Part shown: piece by piece, positions 8,926 through 16,913 of the stretch
How the letters are laid out: every line of letters begins with the position of its first letter
How positions within the stretch are numbered: position 1 is the stretch's first letter
NCBI GenBank assembly: GCA_034180005.1
Contig: JAXFPC010000029.1
Location: forward strand, 124,001 to 188,000
Direction of reading: 5' to 3'
Source of the DNA: JAXFPC01 sp034180005
GTDB lineage: Bacteria; Bacillota; Negativicutes; Acidaminococcales; Acidaminococcaceae
Length of the DNA: 64,000 nucleotides
Program-made: the position numbers and the translations under genes
Notes under the pieces: model-generated
Database searches by the model: none
Seen by the model: the letters and a program-made list of their open reading frames with translations, nothing else
What the model was told of the DNA's origin: nothing

Positions 8926-9644
8926 TAGTTTCCTACTCCAAAATCAGTATTGTTGAGCAGAATGTCGACCCTTGCGTTTTTCTCATACAAGGGCAGCACC
9001 TCCTGCCGGAAAATTTTCACCGTTGCGGGACACGGCTTGATCGAAGTGCTGTTGTCGTTCATAACATTGACGCACACTCTCTCAAAAAATTTAAGACCGG
9101 TTTCAATGTCGACTACCATGGATGCCGCCGTCTGTCCCTGCAATCCCTGGAGCAGGCACACCTGATCAAAAAAGACCGCTATCTCTTCCGGCGCAACGCT
9201 GCCCATTCCCTTGCGCAAATATTCTTCCCGCAAGTCTTCCTCGAAGCTTTCCACGCCGATTTTCATCTTGACAGCAACGCCTGCAGCTTGGAACCGTTCC
9301 CTCCACGCCGGAATAAGTTCTCGATGCAGCCAATGACTTTCAAAACACACCGTATTTATTTTTTTCTCCCGGCAAACTTTTTCCAACAGCGCGATCGTGT
9401 CTGTGTCCAAATCGCAGAAGCTGCCGGAATTTATTACTTCCAGTCTTCCCAGGCTGCCCGTGACTTGCCCGATAACCTGCCGGTTAAGCTCGTAATTTGC
9501 CGCTTCGTCCAAAGAGAAATCCAGATGATAGTCGCAAAAGCTGCACCTTCTCCACTTACAGCCGTTGCCTCGCAGCAAAATTATTTCACGCGGAAACTTA
9601 GCGCGAATAACGGCGTACCTGTTTGCCAAAGATACCGTTCCCAT
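8925..9644 (-). CDS. Radical-SAM enzyme in a preQ1-controlled operon (QueL candidate)
   Basis: A 239-residue radical-SAM protein with a cluster motif GCKWRRCSFCDYH (CX4CX2C) near residue 25 and a later FESHWLHRELIPAW segment. The start at 9644 (MGTVSLANRY) is chosen because GGAGGTAATA lies directly before it; a longer reading would run into the leader terminator. It is the first gene behind a preQ1-I riboswitch and is coupled to a YhhQ transporter. Known queuine-salvage systems (described in Clostridioides difficile) use a radical-SAM lyase, QueL, to release the base from queuosine. By context this is a QueL candidate; homology to QueL is inference and was not tested. Confidence 0.75.
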   Translation of the reverse strand: MGTVSLANRYAVIRAKFPREIILLRGNGCKWRRCSFCDYHLDFSLDEAANYELNRQVIGQVTGSLGRLEVINSGSFCDLDTDTIALLEKVCREKKINTVCFESHWLHRELIPAWRERFQAAGVAVKMKIGVESFEEDLREEYLRKGMGSVAPEEIAVFFDQVCLLQGLQGQTAASMVVDIETGLKFFERVCVNVMNDNSTSIKPCPATVKIFRQEVLPLYEKNARVDILLNNTDFGVGN

Positions 9645-9661
9645 TATTACCTCCGAAAAAG

Positions 9662-9690
9662 AAAAAGCGCCGTGAACCATTTCACCGCGC
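9662..9690 (-). terminator. Leader terminator (expression platform of the preQ1 riboswitch)
   Basis: On the minus strand a 10-bp stem with one mismatch (9681-9690 with 9667-9676, loop 9677-9680) is followed by a run of T. It stands about 18 bases before the start codon at 9644, just ahead of the ribosome site, so it can only act on the leader transcript. The GC-rich stretch between aptamer and hairpin can pair with the 3' arm and could act as antiterminator. Confidence 0.8.
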
Positions 9691-9739
9691 ACAAAAACAA
9701 ATCCTCAGCCGGCGCCGCCGACCGCAGAATCATAGCAAA

Positions 9740-9780
9740 TCCGTAGTTTTATTTTAGGACAGGATGGTCACGAACTGTCC
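9740..9780 (-). ncRNA. preQ1-I riboswitch aptamer
   Basis: Minus-strand RNA starting about ten bases after the predicted transcription start. P1 pairs GGACAG with CTGTCC; the loop carries TTCGTGACCATC, and the A-rich 3' tail TAAAATAAAACTACGGA closes the H-type pseudoknot as in known preQ1-I aptamers. The downstream genes (radical-SAM enzyme, YhhQ transporter) fit control by preQ1. Pairing and tail match the class consensus by eye; a covariance-model score was not computed. Confidence 0.87.
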
Positions 9781-9797
9781 GTTATGCATTTTTTGAC

Positions 9798-9826
9798 ATT
9801 ATAAAGCATCTTCGAGGGTTTGGCAA
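9798..9826 (-). promoter_or_regulatory. Sigma-70 promoter of the preQ1-controlled operon
   Basis: TTGCCA (-35, 9826-9821) and a perfect TATAAT (-10, 9803-9798) separated by 17 bases on the minus strand. Transcription would begin about 9791, just ahead of the riboswitch. Confidence 0.82.
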
Positions 9827-9889
9827 GGCTTTTCTGCGAAAAATAGCATTCAAGCATCCGCACATCTTCATACTCTCGAATTGTCGAAC

Positions 9890-9958
9890 TTATTCAAACG
9901 CGCACATATAAGCCAATGCCGTAAGAAAAACGCAGGTAACTCCGGCTGCACTGAACAT
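9890..9958 (-). CDS. Possible 22-residue hydrophobic peptide
   Basis: A short reading frame (starts MFSAAGVTCVFLTAL, 22 residues, ends CAFE) that would form one short membrane helix. It has a strong ribosome site, GGAGGTG, eight bases before its ATG, and a TATACT -10 box at 10006-10001 with a TTGTATACAA palindrome just upstream (10023-10032). No terminator hairpin is obvious behind it. The strong translation signal before such a short frame is the reason for listing it; it resembles no family I recognise. Confidence 0.35.
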   Translation of the reverse strand: MFSAAGVTCVFLTALAYMCAFE

Positions 9959-10165
9959 ATCGTCCACACCTCCATTTGACAATCGATATCATCTGAGGCA
10001 AGTATAACACAACTTTTGTATTTTGTATACAATGTACAAAAATATTTTTTACTTAAAAATCCAGCTGTCAAATTATTGCGCAACCGCCGCGCAATACGGG
10101 CATTTCCGCAGCATGACAGCCGCCGCTCTTTCCCTTCGGCGGAAAAAGATTTTACCGAAAAACTA

Positions 10166-10194
10166 TTGCCCGATAATATAATTTGCTATATAAT
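10166..10194 (+). promoter_or_regulatory. Promoter of tRNA-Gly
   Basis: TTGCCC (10166-10171) and TATAAT (10189-10194) with a 17-base spacer, 18 bases before the tRNA 5' end. Confidence 0.7.
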
Positions 10195-10211
10195 GAATAC
10201 CGTAAGAAAAT

Positions 10212-10285
10212 GCGGGCATAGCTTAGTGGTAAAGTTCTTGCTTCCCAAGCAAGCCAGGCGGGTTCGATTCCCGTTGCCCGCTCCA
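10212..10285 (+). tRNA. tRNA-Gly (anticodon CCC)
   Basis: A 74-base cloverleaf with encoded CCA. Acceptor GCGGGCA pairs with TGCCCGC. The anticodon arm is CTTGC, loop TTCCCAA, GCAAG, giving anticodon CCC (reads GGG). The T-arm carries GGTTCGATTCC. The D-loop contains AGTGGTAAA. Confidence 0.97.
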
Positions 10286-10412
10286 TATTTCTGCCGCTGC
10301 GGTGCTGCGTTATCCAAAATTAATATCTCTCTGTCACGACCGTCTGTTCAAATTCTGCAAGAATTAACAGCGGTTTTTTGTATAAGGTGATTTTTAGGAA
10401 AGGCGATGTATT

Positions 10413-10916
10413 ATGATGAAAAAAGCGTTTTTCTTACTGACGATATTATTGTTTTTGACCGCCGCTGTCTGCCGGGCGCACACCATGACTAAAGACGACA
10501 TGGCGCTGTTTCCGCGTTTGGCGTTGGGCAACACCCTTGGTGAAGCGAAAGCTGTTATGGGTGAACCCTTGAGAAGGACTGAGCTTAAAGGCGACGGTAT
10601 ACGCGTCGTCATTTATGAATATGCTGAAGAATTTACCCTGATCGGCAGAACAGCTATAAATGACGCTTCTCCGGAAGATGAGCGGCATATCGTAAGCATA
10701 AATATGAAAAGTCCGTCCTACACGCTGGGTAAAGGAATCGCTGTCGGCAGGAAACTGCGCAGTGTGGAGAAAATCTACGGCGAAGGTGAAAAAATGCCGA
10801 CCGCCGAAGACGGCAGCCACGATGTCCACTATCAGTTGGATGCTGTTACATGTTTAACGCTGACTGTCAATAAAGACAACGTTATCACGGAGGTTCATCT
10901 GGGTACGGTTTTTTAA
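10413..10916 (+). CDS. Secreted hypothetical protein with two BamE-like repeats
   Basis: A 167-residue protein with a clear signal peptide (MMKKAFFLLTILLFLTAAV, cleavage after CRAH or nearby), so probably periplasmic. The mature part has two similar units, LALGNTLGEAKAVMGEP and GIAVGRKLRSVEKIYGEGE, of the kind in BamE/OmlA-like and related repeat proteins where a short helix follows a G-rich turn. No catalytic motif is seen. The start has a purine-rich site (AGGAAAGG) upstream. It is a single gene sharing a convergent terminator with the dehydrogenase. Function unknown. Confidence 0.7.
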   Translation: MMKKAFFLLTILLFLTAAVCRAHTMTKDDMALFPRLALGNTLGEAKAVMGEPLRRTELKGDGIRVVIYEYAEEFTLIGRTAINDASPEDERHIVSINMKSPSYTLGKGIAVGRKLRSVEKIYGEGEKMPTAEDGSHDVHYQLDAVTCLTLTVNKDNVITEVHLGTVF

Positions 10917-10940
10917 ACTTGCGAAAAATTTGAAAACAAA

Positions 10941-10972
10941 AATGCAGGCGGTTAAACCACCTGCATTTTTTT
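10941..10972. terminator. Bidirectional terminator
   Basis: Stem 10941-10952 with 10956-10967 (one mismatch), 3-base loop and T/A runs on either side. It overlaps the last codon of the convergent dehydrogenase gene and serves both neighbours. Confidence 0.85.
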
Positions 10973-11908
10973 ATCCAGTGTTCCTTTAAAATAATCTACG
11001 ATATTTTGCGCCGCCGTTTGATACATCAACGAAAAATTCTCCGTAGTCGTCGTAGCGCTGTGAGGAGTTAAAACAGCCGTAGGACACTGCAGGAGCGGAG
11101 AATCCGTGCAAGGTTCCTTTTCAAAAACGTCTATACCTGCGCCACGCAGCCTGCCTTGCAGCAAAGCTTCCGCCAATTCCCGCTCCACCGCGACCGGTCC
11201 GCGCGAAATGTTGATAAACACACTGTCTTTTTTCATGGCGGCAAACTGTCTGCTGCCGAACATCCCCCTTGTTTCCGGAGTCAGAGGCACATTGACGGAA
11301 ACATAGTCGCTTACTGCTAAAAGCTCATCCAAATCACAATAGCTGACGCCGTATTCCGCCTCCGCTTCAGGTTGCGGGCGGCGAGCGTAATAAATAACCT
11401 TCATGCCGAAAGGTACCGCCCTTTTGGCTATTTCTTTACCTATGCCGCCAAAGCCCACCAAACCTAAAGTGCGGCTTTTAGCTCCGGGAACTGCCGCCCG
11501 TTTCCAAACGCCTTCGTGCATGGAAGCGCTTTGCAGATCCAGGCGTCTGGCAAAATGCATGAGGTACGCCATAACATGCTCCGCCACAGCTCCTTCAACA
11601 GCGCCGACGGTACGCAAAACGCTTATGCCCCTTGCTCGGCAGCTCTTCAAATCCACCGCGTCATAACCTATGCCGCAGCGACTGATAACTTTCAAATTAG
11701 GGCACTGAGCCAAAATATTATCATCATATTTCTCCAAAGACGCTATCACCGCATCGGCATCCTTGAGAATACTGAGCATTTTTTCCTCTCCCGTCTTTCC
11801 TTGGGCAGCTGTTATGTCCGCCACTTCAAATCCCGCTTCCTGCAGCATTTTTAAGATGCTGTCGTCCCCGTTGGCCGTAGCTTTGAAACCGGTAATTGCT
11901 AATTTCAT
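10952..11908 (-). CDS. D-isomer-specific 2-hydroxyacid dehydrogenase
   Basis: A 318-residue NAD(P)-dependent dehydrogenase of the D-2-hydroxyacid family (phosphoglycerate-dehydrogenase-like). The Rossmann motif GLVGFGGIGKEIAKRA is near residue 148. Catalytic residues are in INISRGPVAV (Arg), GIDVFEKEP (Glu) and LTPHSATTT (His). The start at 11908 is chosen for its AAAGGAGCAACT ribosome site; a longer frame starts at 11932 without one. There is no ACT or regulatory C-terminal domain, so it is not a long SerA. Substrate (3-phosphoglycerate, lactate, glyoxylate or another) cannot be assigned. Confidence 0.88.
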   Translation of the reverse strand: MKLAITGFKATANGDDSILKMLQEAGFEVADITAAQGKTGEEKMLSILKDADAVIASLEKYDDNILAQCPNLKVISRCGIGYDAVDLKSCRARGISVLRTVGAVEGAVAEHVMAYLMHFARRLDLQSASMHEGVWKRAAVPGAKSRTLGLVGFGGIGKEIAKRAVPFGMKVIYYARRPQPEAEAEYGVSYCDLDELLAVSDYVSVNVPLTPETRGMFGSRQFAAMKKDSVFINISRGPVAVERELAEALLQGRLRGAGIDVFEKEPCTDSPLLQCPTAVLTPHSATTTTENFSLMYQTAAQNIVDYFKGTLDKKMQVV

Positions 11909-11965
11909 AGTTGCTCCTTTAACTAAACACATTATTTTTACGGTAAATTTATCGTCCGGCGCCGC

Positions 11966-12958
11966 TTACAAAAGCTCCGCTTTGCTGTCACGAGCCATCA
12001 GCTCCTTAACCACGTCTGCCGGAGCCGCTCCGCCGTTGACTATTTTATCTGCGGCGAAGATGATGGGCATATCCACCGAATATCTCCGCGCCAGCTCCAT
12101 TGCCGCCGGCAAAGCATTGATACCTTCCACCACCATGCCAACTCTTTTTACGGCCTCATCACGACCGCAACCTTCTCCGAGCAGACGTCCGCAGCGATTG
12201 TTCCTGCTGTGTTCGCTGGTTGCCGTAACAATGAGATCTCCCATTCCGGCAAGTCCCATGAACGTAGCGGCGGAACAGCCCATTTTTACGCCCAGTCGTT
12301 TTATTTCGGCAAGGCCCCGCGTCAGCAAAGCGGCTTTGGTATTATCGCCGTATCCCAGTCCGGCCGCTATGCCGGCTGCCAAAGCGACGATATTTTTTAA
12401 GGCCCCGCACAGCTCCACGCCCTTTACATCCGTATTGGTATACACGCGCATGACACGATTGGAAAAAACTTTTTGCACCAGTTCCGCAGTCTGCAAATTT
12501 TCGCAGGCGGATACTATGGTTGTCGGTAAATCCAGCGCCACTTCTTCGGCGTGAGTAGGCCCCGACAAAGCTATAACGCCGTCAGTGCGACCTGTTTCAC
12601 TTTTTATGACTTCTGTCAAAGTACAAAGCGTTTCGGCTTCGATTCCCTTGCCCACATCCACCAAAATTTGCTCCCTGCGCAGGAAAGGAGCCGCCTGCCG
12701 CGCCGTTGCGCGAACGTGAACGGAGGGTACGGCAAAAACGACCATTTCGCTCTCCGCCACGGCTTCCCCGATACATTTAGTAAAACATATTCCCTCGGGT
12801 ATCTCCATATCAGGAAGATTTTTTTGCCGCCGCGTCACACGCAACTCGTCTATTTCCTCTGCCAACGCCGACCACACGGACACCTCATGTCCGCTGTTGT
12901 ACAGCATCCTGCCCAAAGCCATGCCCCACGTTCCTGCTCCCAGGATAGTAATTTTCAC
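11966..12958 (-). CDS. gpsA: Glycerol-3-phosphate dehydrogenase [NAD(P)+]
   Basis: A 330-residue cytosolic enzyme that reduces dihydroxyacetone phosphate to sn-glycerol-3-phosphate for phospholipid synthesis. The N-terminal nucleotide motif is ILGAGTWGMALG. The catalytic-lysine region reads VELCGALKNIVALAAGIA, and GYGDNTKAALLTRGL is a GpsA signature. Length is normal. It lies in a minus-strand series between the dehydrogenase and a small hypothetical gene, with gaps large enough for separate promoters. Confidence 0.96.
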   Translation of the reverse strand: MKITILGAGTWGMALGRMLYNSGHEVSVWSALAEEIDELRVTRRQKNLPDMEIPEGICFTKCIGEAVAESEMVVFAVPSVHVRATARQAAPFLRREQILVDVGKGIEAETLCTLTEVIKSETGRTDGVIALSGPTHAEEVALDLPTTIVSACENLQTAELVQKVFSNRVMRVYTNTDVKGVELCGALKNIVALAAGIAAGLGYGDNTKAALLTRGLAEIKRLGVKMGCSAATFMGLAGMGDLIVTATSEHSRNNRCGRLLGEGCGRDEAVKRVGMVVEGINALPAAMELARRYSVDMPIIFAADKIVNGGAAPADVVKELMARDSKAELL

Positions 12959-13036
12959 AGCAAAGATCCCCCTCTCGCAACACTCTTTTTTTCACCGGCG
13001 TCCTGCAACAACCGAATTTTTCAGATGACGCTCCTT

Positions 13037-13297
13037 TTACAAATGATTGATGCCGCCGCGAAGTTCAGTAAAGATTACGCCGCTCTTGTCAAGGTCGACA
13101 ACACTGCAGCGTAACTCCCGCAAATCCTCTATCCTCCACCCGCGGTTCTGTTTTGCCAAAATCAGGAGAGCCTCCTCCATACTGTCGGCTGCCACCACCG
13201 CCAGAGCATCTACATAAAACTCATTATTCACGCATGGCTCGTCGATCATGCTGTGACTGTGATAAGTTTTGTTATGTCTCCAAATATACGCCTGCAA
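13037..13297 (-). CDS. Small conserved-looking hypothetical protein
   Basis: An 86-residue acidic protein with mixed helix/strand character (YVDALAVVAADSMEEALLIL, then WRIEDLRELRC). The start is TTG at 13297 with GGAAGGGGG eight bases upstream. No signal peptide or membrane segment is present. It lies 45 nt downstream of the flippase gene and may be co-transcribed with it. No family recognised. Confidence 0.55.
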   Translation of the reverse strand: MQAYIWRHNKTYHSHSMIDEPCVNNEFYVDALAVVAADSMEEALLILAKQNRGWRIEDLRELRCSVVDLDKSGVIFTELRGGINHL

Positions 13298-13342
13298 TGC
13301 AGTTCCCCCTTCCGATACATCAGCGACCGCCGCCTTTGCCGA

Positions 13343-14962
13343 CTATTTTAAAACACCCGTTCTGATACCTAAAGCCAACATCTTCCTTCCCAAGAAAGGA
13401 ATCTGCTCCAGATCCTCGCGCGTCAAACCGCCGCATCCCAACAACGCCAGCGCGTACACCGGAACTGCAGTAAGCATCGCCGCCAATACGGACCATGCCC
13501 CCCAGGAACCGGTCAGCATAAGAACAAGACTGATAACTCCGCCCATAGCACCGGAGGCAAACAACGGGCGGATAATGCTGTCCAAAGAAAGACGGTAACC
13601 AGTAAGTTTATAAATGAAGAACATATTCAGCGCCATGGCCACCAAAAAGTCTGTCGCCGTAGCCAGAGCAGCGCCTTTGATGCCCAACTCGGGCATGGCG
13701 GTCAACCACCAGTTAAGTCCAACTTTCACCAAAGCCGCAACAATCATGTTTACCACAGGAATAACGGTCTTGCCCAACCCCTGCAGGATACCCGTGCTGA
13801 TCTGATGCAGCCCAAGGAATAAAATACCTATACTCATCGTCTGAATAGCGCCTGCCGCTCCCGGAGCGTTATAAATAAGTTCCGCTACTTTCTCCGCAAG
13901 AAAATATAAGCCCATAAAGCAAGGGAAAGTTATGATCAGCGCCGCCCGAAAAGCAATGCGTAATTTATTTTTTACGGCTTCGTGATCATTTAAAGCCTTC
14001 GCCGCAGAAATTGCCGGGACCAAGCTGATCGTCATGGCTGCCGTAAAAATTGTCGCCAAATTTATCAAGGGAACCGCCATACCGGTCAAGTAGCCGAACT
14101 GCTCCGTTACATGGCGCAGGTTGAAGCCGGCTGCAGCCAAACGCTGCGGCACGATCATCAGATCAAGATTGGCTCCTATGGGCAGCATCAAGCTGGATAA
14201 AGACACCGGCAAAGCCAACTGCAAAAGCCTTTTAATAATCTGCCCGGCGCTTTCCTCTTCCCCCGTGTACGACTGACGCTCAATCTCCTCTTTAAAACGC
14301 AACTTTAATTTTCGGTAGAACCACATCAACACCAGCAAGGCGCAAAACGCGCCTACTCCGGCTCCCATGCTGGCGCCGCCGGCGGCGTAAGCCAAACCGT
14401 AGGGCAGAAATAATTCCGCAAAGACCAACATGGTCACGACTCTCATAAGCTGTTCCACGATTTCTGACACAGCCGTAGGAGTCATTATCTGCCATCCTTG
14501 CAGGTATCCGCGGAAACTGGCCAGAAAAGTTACGAAAAAAACAGCCGGAGCCAACGCTATGATTGAGTAATACGCCCTGCCGTCAAGAATAAACCCTTTG
14601 TCTATGAGCCAACCTGCTCCGAACCAGAGTGCGGACGAAAAAACAAGTCCGCTGATGAAAAGCAAGCGTAAAGAAACATTGAAAATACGCTTAGCTCCGC
14701 GGTAATCCCCATGAGCCAATTTTTCCGAAGTCACAATGGATATGGCCACCGGAATCCCCGCAGAGGACACCGTTATAGCCATCAGGTATATGGGAAAACC
14801 CATCTGATATAAGCCGATGCCTTCTCCGCCCAGAACTCGGGACAGGATGATCCAATTCAGAGAACCGATAACTTTGACCACGATGCTGGACACCGTCAGG
14901 ATCAAAGTTCCTTTGAGAAAATTTTTATCAGAAGTTCCGTTTTGTTCTTTCATATATTCCAT
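13343..14962 (-). CDS. MOP-superfamily flippase (SpoVB/MurJ-like polysaccharide exporter)
   Basis: A polytopic membrane protein of about 540 residues with roughly 14 hydrophobic segments. It begins KNFLKGTLILTVSSIVVKV, typical of stage V sporulation protein B-like members of the multidrug/oligosaccharidyl-lipid/polysaccharide exporter family, followed by RVLGGEGIGLYQMGFPIY. Such proteins flip lipid-linked saccharides, possibly including lipid II. I start at 14962 (MEYMKEQNG); the frame stays open up to 15055 and ATG at 14953 is also possible. It is preceded by the divergent outer-membrane protein gene. Confidence 0.88.
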   Translation of the reverse strand: MEYMKEQNGTSDKNFLKGTLILTVSSIVVKVIGSLNWIILSRVLGGEGIGLYQMGFPIYLMAITVSSAGIPVAISIVTSEKLAHGDYRGAKRIFNVSLRLLFISGLVFSSALWFGAGWLIDKGFILDGRAYYSIIALAPAVFFVTFLASFRGYLQGWQIMTPTAVSEIVEQLMRVVTMLVFAELFLPYGLAYAAGGASMGAGVGAFCALLVLMWFYRKLKLRFKEEIERQSYTGEEESAGQIIKRLLQLALPVSLSSLMLPIGANLDLMIVPQRLAAAGFNLRHVTEQFGYLTGMAVPLINLATIFTAAMTISLVPAISAAKALNDHEAVKNKLRIAFRAALIITFPCFMGLYFLAEKVAELIYNAPGAAGAIQTMSIGILFLGLHQISTGILQGLGKTVIPVVNMIVAALVKVGLNWWLTAMPELGIKGAALATATDFLVAMALNMFFIYKLTGYRLSLDSIIRPLFASGAMGGVISLVLMLTGSWGAWSVLAAMLTAVPVYALALLGCGGLTREDLEQIPFLGRKMLALGIRTGVLK

Positions 14963-15176
14963 CCTGCGCTCTTTTCTTATGCCGAAACATTGGTTACGCC
15001 GCCACAGGGCAAGCCAAAGCTCGTCATTATACATGGTTATTATCCTATTTTTCATTGTTTTTTACAAGCTTTTTAACATTTTTGTCATAATTGTCATGAG
15101 CAAAGCTCTATAAATATTTTCCATACTATGGTAGAATTTACTCAGATACGTGAAGTGTGCAAAGGAGTGAAGGCTT

Positions 15177-15782
15177 ATGACAAAAACGACACTTTTTCTT
15201 TCTATATGCGCTTGCGCCGCGTTTACATTCGGTTCCGTAGTTTCAGCCTCTCCGCTGAAAAATTATGACGCCGGCAAAATCGCCGTAGACGCGGGTGTTA
15301 CTCTGCCTACAAGCATCAAAGGCGGCGACTATAAAATGAGTAAATCCGACAGCGTATACTTGGGCGGAACGGTCGGTCTCGGAAGCAATACGGCGCTCAA
15401 CTACAAATTGAACAACTATAAGGCTGAGGGCAACAAAACACGAGCGCAACAAGTCAACTTGATGTACAAACTGCTGCCCGGCGTTTCCGCATATGCCGGC
15501 TATGTCAACGCCGACACAAAATATGAGGGATATAAAAATACGCAAAATTCCGGCCAGCTCGGTCTGTCGGCTGCCTATGACATTCCCTTCCTCTTCACCG
15601 TATGGGGCGATGTAGGCGTCGGCACCAAAAACTCCGGTTATGAAATCGGTATCAGTAAACCTATTTTCAACAATCTCGAATTGAACGCATCCTATTATGA
15701 TAAAAGATTTAAGGATGCGCTGCCCCAAAAAAATGCTCTCAAAGCAAAGGGCGTCAATTTAGGGCTTACATTCAAATTCTGA
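15177..15782 (+). CDS. Small outer-membrane beta-barrel protein
   Basis: A 201-residue protein with a signal peptide (MTKTTLFLSICACAAFTFGS, cleavage near SAS-PLK) and alternating polar/hydrophobic strands (VYLGGTVGLGSN, VNLMYKLLPGVSAYAGYVNAD, LGLSAAYDIPFLFTVWGDVGV). The chain ends in NLGLTFKF; a terminal Phe is the recognition signal of the outer-membrane assembly machinery. That gives perhaps 8-10 strands, similar to YfaZ-type or small porin-like barrels. It argues for a diderm envelope. Single-gene unit with its own terminator; role unknown. Confidence 0.8.
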   Translation: MTKTTLFLSICACAAFTFGSVVSASPLKNYDAGKIAVDAGVTLPTSIKGGDYKMSKSDSVYLGGTVGLGSNTALNYKLNNYKAEGNKTRAQQVNLMYKLLPGVSAYAGYVNADTKYEGYKNTQNSGQLGLSAAYDIPFLFTVWGDVGVGTKNSGYEIGISKPIFNNLELNASYYDKRFKDALPQKNALKAKGVNLGLTFKF

Positions 15783-15792
15783 AGATTTTCAG

Positions 15793-15822
15793 GGCTGCAT
15801 AAGTAAAATTATGCAGCCTTTT
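15793..15822 (+). terminator. Terminator of the outer-membrane protein gene
   Basis: Perfect 10-bp stem GGCTGCATAA (15793-15802) with TTATGCAGCC (15809-15818), 6-base loop, then TTTT. Confidence 0.9.
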
Positions 15823-15851
15823 ATATTTCACCGAATCTTCAATATTTCAAA

Positions 15852-15901
15852 TCAATGGATAATAATTATCCATTGACCTTTTTTTATATTTATGTTATTA
15901 T
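15852..15901 (+). promoter_or_regulatory. Rubrerythrin promoter with Fur/PerR-like operator
   Basis: A perfect 12-1-12 inverted repeat at 15852-15876 (arm TCAATGGATAAT, central A at 15864). Its core GATAATAATTATC fits the 7-1-7 Fur/PerR box. It overlaps the -35 hexamer TTGACC (15873-15878), which is 17 bases from TATTAT (15896-15901). Binding there would block RNA polymerase. PerR control of reverse rubrerythrin is known in clostridia; here it is inference. Confidence 0.68.
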
Positions 15902-15965
15902 TGCTTTAGTCAAGGAACACTTACGTGTTAATAAATTTAATGCTAAATAATGGAGGAAAATTTTT

Positions 15966-16508
15966 ATGAAAAAATTTGTATGTCAAGTTTGCGGTTATGT
16001 TTTTGAAGGTGAAGCAGCTCCTGCGCAATGCCCGCAGTGTAAAGCTCCCGCTTCCAAATTCTCCGAAATGGCAGCCGATATGGCTTGGGCTGCTGAGCAT
16101 GTTGTAGGCATTGCTTCCGACGTACCCGAAGATGTGAAGAACGATCTGCGCGCCAACTTCAACGGCGAATGCTGCGAAGTAGGCATGTATTTGGCAATGT
16201 CCCGCGTCGCTTTCCGCGAAGGCTATCCGGAAATCGGCTTGTACTGGGAGAAAGCTGCTCTCGAAGAAGCTGAACACGCCGCTAAATTTGCCGAACTTCT
16301 CGGTGAAGTGGTTACCACTTCTACCAAAAAGAATTTGGAAATGCGTGTTGAAGCTGAAAACGGCGCTACCCTCGGTAAAACCATGTTGGCAAAACGCGCT
16401 AAAGAGCTGAACCTGGACGCTATTCATGACACCGTGCATGAGATGGCTCGAGACGAAGCTCGCCACGGCAAAGCATTCAAAGGCCTGCTGGACCGTTATT
16501 TTAAATAA
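15966..16508 (+). CDS. Reverse rubrerythrin (rubredoxin domain at the N-terminus)
   Basis: A 180-residue non-haem iron protein that reduces hydrogen peroxide (and O2) in anaerobes. The rubredoxin-like domain comes first, with CQVCGY and CPQCKAP as the Fe(Cys)4 site. It is followed by a four-helix diiron domain with EEAEHAAKF and DEARHGKAF (ExxH motifs). The reversed order separates it from classical rubrerythrin. GGAGGAAAATTTTT precedes the ATG. Its promoter carries a Fur/PerR-type palindrome, consistent with peroxide-stress control. Monocistronic, closed by a strong terminator. Confidence 0.95.
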   Translation: MKKFVCQVCGYVFEGEAAPAQCPQCKAPASKFSEMAADMAWAAEHVVGIASDVPEDVKNDLRANFNGECCEVGMYLAMSRVAFREGYPEIGLYWEKAALEEAEHAAKFAELLGEVVTTSTKKNLEMRVEAENGATLGKTMLAKRAKELNLDAIHDTVHEMARDEARHGKAFKGLLDRYFK

Positions 16509-16520
16509 ATCGCGCTCAAA

Positions 16521-16549
16521 ACGCCGCTGCTCGTCAGCGGCGTTTTTTA
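16521..16549 (+). terminator. Terminator of the reverse rubrerythrin gene
   Basis: Stem ACGCCGCTG (16521-16529) with CAGCGGCGT (16535-16543), 5-base loop and a run of T. Confidence 0.92.
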
Positions 16550-16913
16550 TTTGTCGAACCAAACTGAAATCTTTTCTGAATTTTTATCGGTACCTCGCGC
16601 AAACTTTTCTGCTACGGATTGTAATACACTGTTCGCCGAAAAATCTTTTCATGGACGGCGCCGCGGCAAAATTCGCACGGCGTATTTTCAACGCTGCTTG
16701 CGCATTTTAAAAACGATGACTTTTCCCGTCACAGAAAGCACACATTTTTGTCTAATTTTATTGCATTTTTCGACCTCATATGGTATTTTAGTGATGTAGT
16801 ATATCGTTTGCTCAACTGTATTGATGAATATGTAATATACGATGCGACGATATTTTCTGTCAGGTCCATCCGGCGGAACCGTAACAGCCGGAATTTATGA
16901 GGAGGTTTTACTA
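16550..16913. other. Intergenic leader of the first ferric-type ABC operon
   Basis: No credible gene. The 3' end has a short hairpin (TCCGGC 16869-16874 with GCCGGA 16887-16892) just before the ribosome site GGAGG of the binding-protein gene. It matches no riboswitch class I recognise, and I see no clear Fur box. Confidence 0.35.
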
